NCBI GenBank assembly: GCA_002441545.1
Contig: DJWL01000078.1
Span: 1 to 10,196 of the forward strand
Length of the DNA stretch: 10,196 nt
DNA from: Flavobacteriaceae bacterium UBA6231
Lineage (GTDB): Bacteria; Bacteroidota; Bacteroidia; Flavobacteriales; Flavobacteriaceae
Direction of reading: 5' to 3'
The position numbers were made by a program, and so were the translations under genes. Below the pieces are notes generated by a model. That model was not told the origin of the DNA, made no database searches, and saw only the letters and a program-made list of their open reading frames with translations. Positions 1 through 7,538 of the stretch are shown in pieces. Position 1 is the stretch's first letter. Each line of letters starts with the position of its first letter.

Positions 1-359
1 TTAATAATTGAATAAGTATATTTTGAATATAATAATGAATCAAACGAAGAAAGCTCTTGGTGACGCCAGCAAGTACGATTAACATTTCCACTTTTATCAA
101 ACAAAACGACTTCAAAATAATCTGTTGATTTTATATAACTAAGAAATTCATCAACGATATGAATTCCATTATCTTCTATATATTCAACTATTTTTTTGTA
201 ATCTAACTTAACTTTATCATTGTTTTTTGATTTCTGATTATTCCCTGAATAAGTAGCCGTTAAAAATAATTCATTATCGGTATTTTTATCAACAGTTAAC
301 TTAACATTAACTGGAATACCTATAAGGTTTGAGATTGTTTCTATAATATATTTACTCAT
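1..359 (-). CDS. Hypothetical protein, partial (119 N-terminal codons, runs off left edge)
   Basis: I do not recognise this protein. It starts MSKYIIETISNLIGIPVNVK and stays open for 119 codons to the window edge, so its C-terminus is not seen. The visible part is soluble and mixed alpha/beta, with no signal peptide or membrane segment. A Lys/Asn-rich stretch lies near residues 40-55, and a Cys-Trp-Arg-His cluster (NRTCWRHQ) near residue 98. The ATG lies 9 nt downstream of the DUF445 stop codon, and the weak ribosome-binding site (GAAGA) overlaps that stop, so the two genes are almost certainly one transcription unit with possible translational coupling. Its being a real gene is supported by continuous reading, this tight spacing and protein-like composition. 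Its function is unknown. Confidence 0.75.
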   Translation of the reverse strand, partial: MSKYIIETISNLIGIPVNVKLTVDKNTDNELFLTATYSGNNQKSKNNDKVKLDYKKIVEYIEDNGIHIVDEFLSYIKSTDYFEVVLFDKSGNVNRTCWRHQELSSFDSLLYSKYTYSII

Positions 360-368
360 TTTATTTCT

Positions 369-1625
369 TCAAATTAAATATTTAACAAGCTCGGTTACTG
401 AATATATGATTAAACCGATAAATCCACCAATAATAGTACCATTAATTCTGATAAATTGTAAGTCGTCACCTACCTTATCTTCAATAATTTTAGTCATTTC
501 TTCGGTATCAAGGTTATCTATATAATCACTAAAATAACTATCAATTAACTCTGCATTATTCGCAATTAAAATAGGTATTTTATGTTCAGTCTGCCTTTTA
601 ATCCATAACTTAAGTGCTCTATTATCATGGAGTTCTTGTATAAAAGTATCTACCATTGAATTAGTTTTATTTTTTATAAAAGAATCTTCTGAACTTAAAT
701 CTTTGAGCAGCCATTTTTTAAACTCTTCAAATAGTTCTTCTACTCTTTTTTCAATATTAATTTTTTCTAAAGTTTCTTCTTTTAAACTTAGTATTTGAGA
801 TTTAATTGCACCTTCACTTTGAACAAGATCTAAAATATCAGCAAATAAGACATCAATTCTCATTCTAGTTGTATTTGTTGGGTCATTATCTATATGATTA
901 ATGAAATCACATAGGTATTTATGCAATTTAGGTTCACCAACAAAAAAGCTTTTAATGACGCCAGTAATAGTATTTTTCCCGTCTTCATTCTTTTTGATTA
1001 ATTCCTTTATTTGCTCATTAATCATTTTCTCATTTTCTTCTACAGCTAGCCAATCTCTAGCTCTATAAAGCAAAAAGTCAAAAGTTGCTTGATGATACCT
1101 TTTATCATAGATATAAACCATAGTATTAGCAATAAATTTCGTTAAATCAATTTCATTTATTTTCTCTTTAATTACTGGCATAATAAAAGGTTGTATTGAT
1201 GAATACTGAAGGTTTATGATGAAGTCACTAATAATTTTGTTACTTCTTTTTTTAATAGTCACCTTATTTTCTTCTAATAAGATAATCGTTTTTTCATGAA
1301 AATCTATCTTTTTAAGATTTTCTCTTACATAAGCTTCGGAGAGAAAGTTTTCTCTAATAAAGTGAGAAATATTTTTTGCAATTTTATTTTTACTATTTGG
1401 AATAATAGCAGTATGAGGAATTTTCAATCCTAATGGGTAACGAAATAAAGCTGTAACAGCAAACCAGTCAGCAATACCACCAATCATAGCAGCTTCTGAA
1501 AATGCTTTTAAATAAAGGAATGATGAGTTAATTTCAACACAAACTACTGATACGATGTATAAAATAAATGCTAATATTAAGCATTGGTTTGCAAAAAATC
1601 TTGTTTTAATTGTGGTTTTATCCAT
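369..1625 (-). CDS. DUF445 family inner-membrane protein (YjiN-like)
   Basis: A 418-residue protein of the DUF445 family, close in length to E. coli YjiN (about 426 residues). The family hallmark is clear at residues 43-95: EAAMIGGIADWFAVTALFR, then PLGLKIPHTAIIP and an NKIAKNISHFIRENFL stretch. A hydrophobic segment at about residues 12-32 and a second at about 395-418 (GTIIGGFIGLIIY) flank a long helical, charged middle region, suggesting membrane anchoring at both ends. The C-terminal DLQFIRINGT motif is also typical. The biochemical role of the family is not established. The start is supported by AAAAGG with a 9-nt spacer and by a good upstream promoter (1688-1717). The downstream gene follows after 9 nt. 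The gene looks intact and core-like, so the accessory region probably begins to its right. Confidence 0.95.
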   Translation of the reverse strand: MDKTTIKTRFFANQCLILAFILYIVSVVCVEINSSFLYLKAFSEAAMIGGIADWFAVTALFRYPLGLKIPHTAIIPNSKNKIAKNISHFIRENFLSEAYVRENLKKIDFHEKTIILLEENKVTIKKRSNKIISDFIINLQYSSIQPFIMPVIKEKINEIDLTKFIANTMVYIYDKRYHQATFDFLLYRARDWLAVEENEKMINEQIKELIKKNEDGKNTITGVIKSFFVGEPKLHKYLCDFINHIDNDPTNTTRMRIDVLFADILDLVQSEGAIKSQILSLKEETLEKINIEKRVEELFEEFKKWLLKDLSSEDSFIKNKTNSMVDTFIQELHDNRALKLWIKRQTEHKIPILIANNAELIDSYFSDYIDNLDTEEMTKIIEDKVGDDLQFIRINGTIIGGFIGLIIYSVTELVKYLI

Positions 1626-1652
1626 AAAATTTAACCTTTTAAATAGAGATTA

Positions 1653-1676
1653 CTTCATTGAAAACTTCATTGAAAA
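1653..1676. repeat. Perfect 12-bp tandem duplication in the DUF445 leader
   Basis: CTTCATTGAAAA occurs twice in direct succession (1653-1664 and 1665-1676), inside the presumed 5' untranslated leader of the DUF445 operon, between the -10 and the ribosome-binding site. It could be a slippage duplication or a doubled regulator or RNA-binding site. No function can be read from the sequence. Confidence 0.85.
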
Positions 1677-1687
1677 TTTATCGAGCA

Positions 1688-1717
1688 ATAATACCAAAAA
1701 AGAGACAGCCAAGTCAA
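1688..1717 (-). promoter_or_regulatory. Sigma70-like promoter for the DUF445 operon
   Basis: Read on the minus strand there is a -35 TTGACT (1712-1717), an 18-bp spacer and a -10 TATTAT (1688-1693). Transcription would start near 1681, giving a leader of about 55 nt before the ATG at 1625. This is close to consensus and the best candidate in the region. Assigned by eye. Confidence 0.6.
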
Positions 1718-1732
1718 GAAATTATTAAAAAT

Positions 1733-1765
1733 AAAAAAGCCACATAATATAATGCGGCTTTTTTT
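1733..1765. terminator. Bidirectional intrinsic terminator between divergent genes
   Basis: The stem AAAAAAGCC pairs with GGCTTTTTT, is extended by CAT/ATG after one A-C mismatch, and closes on the 6-nt loop AATATA. T-runs are available on both strands. Neither neighbouring gene ends here: the DUF445 operon leaves to the left and the Ig-repeat gene to the right. It therefore insulates two divergent promoters or is left over from a lost gene. The second Ig-repeat gene also has a terminator just before its promoter. Confidence 0.75.
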
Positions 1766-1779
1766 ATTAGTATAGAGCC

Positions 1780-1807
1780 TTGATTTATTTTATATAATTG
1801 ATATAAT
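1780..1807 (+). promoter_or_regulatory. Sigma70-like promoter of the first Ig-repeat gene
   Basis: -35 TTGATT (1780-1785), 16-bp spacer, -10 TATAAT (1802-1807), with a start expected near 1814 and a leader of about 50 nt. The same -35, spacer length and -10 precede the second Ig-repeat gene (8079-8106), which supports the assignment and suggests shared regulation. An overlapping TATAAT at 1793-1798 is an alternative -10. Confidence 0.6.
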
Positions 1808-1863
1808 AAAAACATTACTAATAATTATAATTAAAAATATATAAATAAAGGGAAAATAAAAAA

Positions 1864-4800
1864 ATGAAAAAAGGAATTATAGCAACCAGCATATTATCAA
1901 TTTTAATAAGTCAAAATTCAATTGCAGAATATATGATTAAAATACCCTTAGAACCACAAAGTGTTAACTTTACAGATGCTGAAGTGACTGGTTCTATAAA
2001 TTTAAATCCCGCGACAATAAATCGAGGCGAGACATCGAGTATAGTATGGGATTATACTTATGCTGATTCTATAACTATTGAAGATGTTGGTACATTTAAT
2101 TATAAAAATGGTTCTACTCCTGTAAATCCATTAGCGTCACGATCTTACAATGTCGAAATTGTAAATGGTACTCAGAAAAAAAATGAAGTGTTAAATTTAA
2201 CAGTTATCCAACCAAATCAAAATATCTCATTTAATGCTAATCCAACAAGAATTGGCATTGGTCAATCAACAACTCTTGATTGGAATGTGTCCAATTCATA
2301 TGGCGTAAATATAAGTGGTATAGGAAATAATGTTGGACTAGTCGGAAATTATACAATATCACCTACCACATCAACATCTTATACTTTAACTGCTACAGGG
2401 TATGAAGGGGTTGATGATGCCACTGAAACAGTTAATGTTGAAGTTGTACCCAATGCAATTATAAATTCTTTTAGCGTAGATAAAGCTAAGGTGACAACTG
2501 GTGGCTCAGTATTGTTTTCTTGGAATGTATTAAATGCCGAATCACTTGCTTTAAATCCATTTGGGCCATTAGTCCAAAAAGTTTCGGGAAATCAATCTAT
2601 ACCATTTAACACTGCTGGAAGTTTTGTGTATGCACTAGAAGCAACAAGCTTGAGTGGAGAAAAAGCAATCGAAAGTAAAACAATAAATGTATTTGACCCT
2701 GCTACAATTACTAGCTTTAAAGTTAATGGGCAAGAGACAGTTGATGTATCACCAAATACTGATTTAAATTTCGCTTGGACAACAACATCCGCACCTAATT
2801 TAAAATTAAATGGAACAGTGGTTAATGGAACATCTCAAGTTCTTACTGCAAATAATCAAATTGGAACTACAACTTATACATTAGAAGCTATAAATGGGGC
2901 AAACGAATCCGTATCAGATAGTGTTATTGTGAATGTTGTTGGAGACGCAGTAATAAACACATTTACAGGACCAGCATCCGTATTTGCAAATTCACCATTT
3001 AATCTCAATTGGACAGCAACTGGAGCTAGCAAATATACTCTTAAATCAAATAATAATACATCTGGCATACCAATAACAGAAGAAAATTTAAATACATTAT
3101 TAACAAAAACAGTTACTCCAACAGCAGCGGGAAATTACACATATACTTTGTCTGCATATAATACTGCTAATTCAATAGTAACGAGAGATCTTCCTGTTAA
3201 CGTGGAAAGCGATCCAGTATTTACTAATTTTACAGTTAATGGTCAAACATCTATTAGCGTTTCTCCAAATACTTCGTTAAATTTCTTAGGTGAAGGATTT
3301 AGTACGGGTTCTACTCTTCAAGGTAGAGACAACTCAAATACAGTAGATCAAGGCTTACCATCAAATGCATCATCAAGTGCAGGTACTACTGTTTATTACG
3401 CTGCTGCTAAAAAATCTTTAAATTCAATTACAAGATATAGCCCAATACGCTCTGTTTCAGTAACAGTAGTGAACGCTCCAACAATCGGAACAATTACTAA
3501 TCCAACAATAGTTTTTGAAGATGCCGCATTTACTGCTTCTTGGTCTGGTACAAACGTTGTTAATTATAAAATAAGATCAAATAATGCAAGTTCTGGTATT
3601 GCAATAACTGACGTTGATTTAGGTACTGCTGTAAGTAGAGCAATTACACCAACAGCAGCAGGAAGTTATACTTATACCATAACAGCTACTAATGCTGCTG
3701 GTGTAACTGCTACTAAAACATTTACTGTTTCTGTAGAAGCAAATCCAACATTCACTGGCTTTACAGTTAATGGTGGAACATCTATAAATGTATCTCCATC
3801 TGCCACTTTAACTTTTGCTGGTACTGGTTTTAGTGCTGGTGCTACTCTACAAGGTAGAGATAGCACTAATGCTTCAAACTTGGTATTACCAAGTACTGCT
3901 TCAACAACTGCTGGTACAACTACTTATTATGCTGCTGCAACAAAAACTTTAAACTCAGTGACACGTTATAGTGCAGTAAGATCTGTCTCTGTTGTAACAG
4001 TTGCTGCACCAACGATAGGAACAATAACAGCACCAACAACAGTATTTGCTAATGCTGCATTTACTGCTTCTTGGAGTGGAACGAATGTAACAAGTTATAA
4101 GATTCGTTCAAATAATGCTGCTTCTGGTATAGCAATTACTGATGTGGCTTTAGGGACTGCTGTAAGTAGAGCAATTACACCAACAGCAGCAGGAAGTTAT
4201 ATTTATACTATCACTGCAACTAATGCTGCTGGTGTAACTGCTACTAAAACATTTACTGTTTCTGTAGAAGCAAATCCAACATTTTCAAGCTTTACTGTAA
4301 ATGGAGGAACATCTATAAATGTGTATCCAACTAATACTATTACATTTGCAAGTGGTGGTTTTAGTGCTGGCTCGATATTCCAAACTAGAAATAGTGGAAA
4401 TACAGGAGACGCAACACTACCAACAACTGCACCAACGAATTTTGGAACATATACATATTATGGAGCAGCAAAAAAAACACTAAATGGTGTTACTAGATAC
4501 AGTGGATTAAGATCAGTTATTGTTAATGTAATTGAAAACTGGATAGCTATTGCACCAATATATGGAACATGGACAAACTCTGGAACGCCAACAAACTGCA
4601 CAGCTTGGACACCAGATGCTTCAACAGTTACTTCTGGACAAAGTTTTACTCAAACTAGAAATTGTTCTCAAGTTCAAACAAGAACGGTTCAAAAGCGTGA
4701 GCAAGAACAGTATACAAAAGCTATTAGGAACGTAGGATCTGCTACAACAGAATCACAAACTATATCTGTACCCCAATCACAATCGGCAACTGGAACTAAA

Positions 4801-5037
4801 TCAACTTATGAAATTAATGCTGGAACAGGCGCTACATGTCGAGACACAATATACGCTAATATGCTGTTTAAGTTTACTATTATAAGCTATAATTACGTTG
4901 AAGTTTATAGACAGATGGCACCGGGATGTTTAATACCAGGACAGACAAGCTTCGTAGGTAATGATGGTAAAACATATTTGATAGGTACTTTTTACTCTGG
5001 TCTTGGTTGGTCAGGTTGGTCAGTAATGAGAAAATAA
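1864..5037 (+). CDS. Large secreted Ig-like repeat protein, probable surface protein or adhesin
   Basis: A complete 1057-residue exported protein. Residues 1-21 form a Sec signal peptide (MKKG, hydrophobic core, SIA before EYMIKIPLE). About ten Ig-like beta domains of 72-90 residues follow, starting near residues 45, 117, 197, 279, 361, 450, 538, 627, 715 and 804. Even early domains show the W-x-[VA] core strand and a Y-x-[VL]-x-[AV] strand (SYTLTATG, YTLEA). From residue 361 to 891 the domains alternate in three 177-residue super-units. The tip (892-1057) contains NWIAIAPIYGTW, CTAWTPDAST, a G-x-SFTQTRNCSQVQTRTVQ segment and further cysteines, a module I recall from vibrio-like and phage-tail repeat proteins. 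No LPXTG, beta-barrel or C-terminal membrane segment is visible, so the anchoring route is unknown. AAAGGGA lies 10-11 nt before the ATG. Adhesion or receptor binding is inferred from architecture only. Confidence 0.88.
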   Translation: MKKGIIATSILSILISQNSIAEYMIKIPLEPQSVNFTDAEVTGSINLNPATINRGETSSIVWDYTYADSITIEDVGTFNYKNGSTPVNPLASRSYNVEIVNGTQKKNEVLNLTVIQPNQNISFNANPTRIGIGQSTTLDWNVSNSYGVNISGIGNNVGLVGNYTISPTTSTSYTLTATGYEGVDDATETVNVEVVPNAIINSFSVDKAKVTTGGSVLFSWNVLNAESLALNPFGPLVQKVSGNQSIPFNTAGSFVYALEATSLSGEKAIESKTINVFDPATITSFKVNGQETVDVSPNTDLNFAWTTTSAPNLKLNGTVVNGTSQVLTANNQIGTTTYTLEAINGANESVSDSVIVNVVGDAVINTFTGPASVFANSPFNLNWTATGASKYTLKSNNNTSGIPITEENLNTLLTKTVTPTAAGNYTYTLSAYNTANSIVTRDLPVNVESDPVFTNFTVNGQTSISVSPNTSLNFLGEGFSTGSTLQGRDNSNTVDQGLPSNASSSAGTTVYYAAAKKSLNSITRYSPIRSVSVTVVNAPTIGTITNPTIVFEDAAFTASWSGTNVVNYKIRSNNASSGIAITDVDLGTAVSRAITPTAAGSYTYTITATNAAGVTATKTFTVSVEANPTFTGFTVNGGTSINVSPSATLTFAGTGFSAGATLQGRDSTNASNLVLPSTASTTAGTTTYYAAATKTLNSVTRYSAVRSVSVVTVAAPTIGTITAPTTVFANAAFTASWSGTNVTSYKIRSNNAASGIAITDVALGTAVSRAITPTAAGSYIYTITATNAAGVTATKTFTVSVEANPTFSSFTVNGGTSINVYPTNTITFASGGFSAGSIFQTRNSGNTGDATLPTTAPTNFGTYTYYGAAKKTLNGVTRYSGLRSVIVNVIENWIAIAPIYGTWTNSGTPTNCTAWTPDASTVTSGQSFTQTRNCSQVQTRTVQKREQEQYTKAIRNVGSATTESQTISVPQSQSATGTKSTYEINAGTGATCRDTIYANMLFKFTIISYNYVEVYRQMAPGCLIPGQTSFVGNDGKTYLIGTFYSGLGWSGWSVMRK
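2944..4536 (+). repeat. Three tandem 531-bp (177-residue) two-domain coding repeats
   Basis: Codons 361-537, 538-714 and 715-891 are three copies of the same two-domain unit (2944-3474, 3475-4005, 4006-4536). Units two and three share long identical DNA runs at an exact 531-bp offset, for example the segment encoding SRAITPTAAGSY (about 3631-3669 and 4162-4200) and that encoding AAGVTATKTFTVSVEANPT (about 3693-3750 and 4224-4281). Unit one is clearly older: it keeps the fold, with recognisable protein motifs such as ITPTAAG and TLQGRD, but not the DNA identity. Recent duplication or repeated homogenisation explains this. Confidence 0.9.
3688..3917 (+). repeat. 230-bp block identical to 9967-10196
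   Basis: By direct reading, this segment of the first Ig-repeat gene (end of domain 7 and most of domain 8) is identical at every base to 9967-10196 of the second gene, at a constant offset of 6279. The match reaches the window edge and may continue. The flanking sequence to the left diverges, so the block is best explained by recent gene conversion or duplication. Confidence 0.92.
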
Positions 5038-5038
5038 T

Positions 5039-5064
5039 AAAAAGCCCTTAATTGGGCTTTTTTT
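5039..5064. terminator. Intrinsic terminator of the first Ig-repeat gene, usable from both sides
   Basis: AAAAAGCCC pairs with GGGCTTTTT around the loop TTAATT, followed by more T. It begins one base after the TAA stop of the 1057-residue gene. The A-run gives a T-run on the minus strand, so it can also end the convergent unit whose stop is at 5082. Confidence 0.9.
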
Positions 5065-5081
5065 ATAAAATAATATTAAAT

Positions 5082-5645
5082 TTAATTATCGATAAAATCT
5101 CGATAAGATGGATTTGAATTATCTCTTTTGTCATCGTCATGTTTACTAGATTTAACTGAATCATATTGACTAACTCGTGAGTTACATTCATTGGAGTTTT
5201 CTATTAATTTTTTACTAATAGAGCTAAATTTTGCAATTTGTGCATACAATTCTTCTGAATATTTTATATCTCTAACAACTTCTATTAGATTTTTTTTTAT
5301 TTTCTTATAGTAATAATCCTTCTCAGTTAATAACATATTTCCGAGTTTAACATAAGGCGTAAAAGATTCTAATTTATAGTCTAATGGATTATCTTTATTA
5401 AGGAAAATAATTAGTTCATCATTATCAAGAGAAAACGAAAAATCATCAAGAGATACATTTACGAAACAACGGGCATTAATTCTGTTATTGAGAGAACGAA
5501 ACCCAATAGGGGATTTACTGAACTCCACCAAAAAAACATTATCGTCACGTTTGAATGTGCATTCTCTTTTGCTAAACTTCGAAATGACTTTTAAAACCAA
5601 AAAGTGATTTCTTAATATATTTGGTATAAAATTGAATTTAAACAT
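5082..5645 (-). CDS. Hypothetical protein, 187 residues, start reassigned to an internal Met
   Basis: I do not recognise this protein. The frame is open from an ATG at 5699, but the better start is the ATG at 5643-5645 (MFKFNFIPNILRNHF). It has AATAAGG 8 nt upstream, and a strong promoter (5671-5699) would start transcription downstream of the first ATG. The product then has 187 residues: a basic, beta-rich N-terminal half (about residues 15-95), a helical segment (about 105-150, LLTEKDYYYKKIKKN) and a very polar tail, probably disordered (KSSKHDDDKRDNSN). No signal peptide or membrane segment is visible in the short form. It lies downstream of the 600-residue gene on the same strand and may be its partner. 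It ends about 20 bp before the shared terminator. Confidence 0.7.
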   Translation of the reverse strand: MFKFNFIPNILRNHFLVLKVISKFSKRECTFKRDDNVFLVEFSKSPIGFRSLNNRINARCFVNVSLDDFSFSLDNDELIIFLNKDNPLDYKLESFTPYVKLGNMLLTEKDYYYKKIKKNLIEVVRDIKYSEELYAQIAKFSSISKKLIENSNECNSRVSQYDSVKSSKHDDDKRDNSNPSYRDFIDN

Positions 5646-5670
5646 ATTATAAGCCTTATTGAATGCCATA

Positions 5671-5699
5671 ATTATACACAAAACAAACGAAATATGCAA
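5671..5699 (-). promoter_or_regulatory. Sigma70-like promoter for the 187-residue gene
   Basis: On the minus strand: -35 TTGCAT (5694-5699), 17-bp spacer, -10 TATAAT (5671-5676), with a start predicted near 5664. The leader before the ATG at 5645 would be about 20 nt and contain the AAGG site. It begins just after the end of the 600-residue gene, so the downstream gene can be expressed independently of it. Confidence 0.6.
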
Positions 5700-5710
5700 A
5701 TAATAAATAT

Positions 5711-7513
5711 TTAAAGGGTTTTTTTGAAAGTAGTATTGTATATTTCAGGTTTCTGGTTAATTAGTTTAATTATGTTTGAACGTAATTCAGAGTCATCAAA
5801 GTAATCATCATTCTTCAAATGAGCCGTTATTAAATTGTTTTCAAGAGATAAAGTTATTCCAGTCATTGAATAATTATCTTTCGAATCTTTATTGAAGTTA
5901 TATATAAAATACTGTTTGTTATCATTTTCAGTATAACTTGAGAAGTAATGAGGATCACGAGAAATACACCAAGAACTGCTGCCTAAAGATTTACTTTGAT
6001 TAAAATTATCTATTTGTAAAATTAATATTCCATCATTTTTAAATACAGTTTTTGCTCCAACTCCATCAGCTTTGGCTTTTATTGCTTCAAGATTAAAAGA
6101 GTTGTAAGTTTCAACTAATCGAGATAATGCAAAATTAAATTCTTCAGGAGTTTTATATGCTGCCAATTTCTTTCCAATGTTATCTCTTAATAAGTCCTTA
6201 CTTAATCCCATATCATAAAGTTCTTTAAAATGAGAATAACTTTCCTTCGTGTATAAGTGCTTATATTTAGAACTAACAATGCTTTCAGCATATTTTTTTA
6301 CATTATTAAAGAGTATCAAAGAATTCATTTTATCATCTAAAATTTCAAAAGAAGTGTCAGGATCTTGTTTTAGAAAACTAAAGTTATATAATTTCAATAC
6401 TTGTTCGTTCTTAAGAAAAGTATTAATACATAAATCAGCACCAACTATTTTTAATTCTGGATTATTAAGTTTGTTTAAGAAAAACTGACATAATGTATTA
6501 TGTTTTTTTAATTTCTCTTTAATATATAATTGATAAATATCCTTTATTACTTTTCTAGCCTCAATACTACTAAAAAGTGCTTCAGGCTTGGAATTTTTAT
6601 TTATTAAAAGAATGCTATTATCTTTTAAAATGTATAATCTTTTATATTTATAATCGTTAAAATCAAAAAAAATTCTTTTATTTTCATCAAGAAATTTGTT
6701 TTTAATAAATTCGCTTAAATTTTTATTATTATTCTCATAATTAGCAAACTTATCAGCTAAAGTCAGCCATTTACCTGATAAATTTGAAACACTATGATAA
6801 ATACTCTTAAATAAGTTGTGAATATCATTAATTGTTTTTTCATAATCATCTATAGGAAATAATTCATTGAAATTATTCTTTTTTACTTTATTAATTGGAT
6901 TATTAGGATTATCAAATACTTCTTTTAAAGTATCCAATGATTCCTTTAATTTTATTTTATAAGAATCATCACTAATCGATAATTTACAGATATGATTTAT
7001 AATCATTTCAATAGTATGAAAAGGATTCTGTGGCTCTATTTGTGTTTGCTCTTTTAGTTTATTAGACAAATTAAATAATTGGTCTATTTGTAAGTCATTG
7101 TTTAAATTATTTGTAGATATATAAGATCTATATACTTCAATATTGTCATTCAATTTAGATATATTAGTTTCCTGAATATATCTTTTAGATGAAGCGTTCA
7201 ATTTGTAAGTTATTCTTTCGGCATGAGAAACATCTGAAAATAAAGAAATCACTTTATTCCCAATATCCATAACATTACTGCCATTATAATTATTAATTAT
7301 ATGTGAAAGTTTTTCTTTAACCTCAACAGTTGTATTATAATCACGCTGTAATTTTTTAAAATCATTTTTAAAATATTCTAACCCTTTACTTAAATCATCT
7401 ATTACAAGGTTCGAAAAAGAATTGCCATTAGAATTAATCTTTTTATATGAAGGACAAACACCACTATTATAAGTGATTGCCAGTGAAAAAAGTTGAGATT
7501 GGGACAAATCCAT
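5711..7513 (-). CDS. Unrecognised 600-residue protein with a C-terminal Trp-Cys (WCIS) domain
   Basis: No family is assigned with confidence. The protein lacks a signal peptide or membrane span. Residues 1 to about 300 are Asn/Lys/Ser-rich and predominantly helical, with coiled-coil-like stretches (for example near 40-70 and 230-290). Residues 300-440 are mixed, with a possible beta hairpin (RLYILKDNSILLIN). The C-terminal 150 residues look like a compact domain: AKADGVGAKTVFKNDGILIL, then SLGSSSWCIS with W515 and C516, HYFSSY, QYFIYNFN, SMTGITLSLE and ITAHLKNDD. A similar order (Trp-Cys, aromatic-x-x-Tyr, hydrophobic beta strand) occurs in uncharacterised phage and plasmid proteins as I remember them, which hints at a mobile-element origin; this is weak. 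No obvious Shine-Dalgarno precedes the ATG. The gene lies upstream of the 187-residue gene, 65 nt before its preferred start, and is the more AT-rich neighbour of the Ig-repeat genes. Confidence 0.85.
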   Translation of the reverse strand: MDLSQSQLFSLAITYNSGVCPSYKKINSNGNSFSNLVIDDLSKGLEYFKNDFKKLQRDYNTTVEVKEKLSHIINNYNGSNVMDIGNKVISLFSDVSHAERITYKLNASSKRYIQETNISKLNDNIEVYRSYISTNNLNNDLQIDQLFNLSNKLKEQTQIEPQNPFHTIEMIINHICKLSISDDSYKIKLKESLDTLKEVFDNPNNPINKVKKNNFNELFPIDDYEKTINDIHNLFKSIYHSVSNLSGKWLTLADKFANYENNNKNLSEFIKNKFLDENKRIFFDFNDYKYKRLYILKDNSILLINKNSKPEALFSSIEARKVIKDIYQLYIKEKLKKHNTLCQFFLNKLNNPELKIVGADLCINTFLKNEQVLKLYNFSFLKQDPDTSFEILDDKMNSLILFNNVKKYAESIVSSKYKHLYTKESYSHFKELYDMGLSKDLLRDNIGKKLAAYKTPEEFNFALSRLVETYNSFNLEAIKAKADGVGAKTVFKNDGILILQIDNFNQSKSLGSSSWCISRDPHYFSSYTENDNKQYFIYNFNKDSKDNYSMTGITLSLENNLITAHLKNDDYFDDSELRSNIIKLINQKPEIYNTTFKKTL

Positions 7514-7538
7514 ATATTAAATTATAAGTGTTTTTAAT

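Noticed and set aside
2874..3068. 64-codon minus-strand open frame
   Set aside because: Lies wholly within the first Ig-repeat gene, with no start signals and shadow-like composition.
3672..3866. 64-codon minus-strand open frame, repeated nearly identically at 9951-10145
   Set aside because: Antisense shadow of the conserved Ig-domain repeats; its apparent conservation follows from the identical plus-strand block.
2944..4536. Repeat array considered as CRISPR or intergenic tandem repeat
   Set aside because: The repeats are long, in frame and encode beta domains; no short repeats with unique spacers are present.
4550..4735. 61-codon plus-strand open frame in another phase
   Set aside because: Lies inside the Ig-repeat gene tip region; Gln/Leu-rich composition is an out-of-frame reading of the Thr/Gln-rich real frame.
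1864..5037. Autotransporter or sortase-anchored adhesin
   Set aside because: No C-terminal beta-barrel, LPXTG or membrane anchor is seen; only the signal peptide and Ig domains are supported.
6249..6488. 79-codon plus-strand open frame
   Set aside because: Antisense to the 600-residue gene, no ribosome-binding site or promoter support.
5082..7513. Possible toxin-antitoxin or defence pair
   Set aside because: Two adjacent unknown genes alone do not show this; the first is large, the second has its own promoter, and no nuclease, ATPase or DNA-binding motif is visible. Kept as an unknown module.
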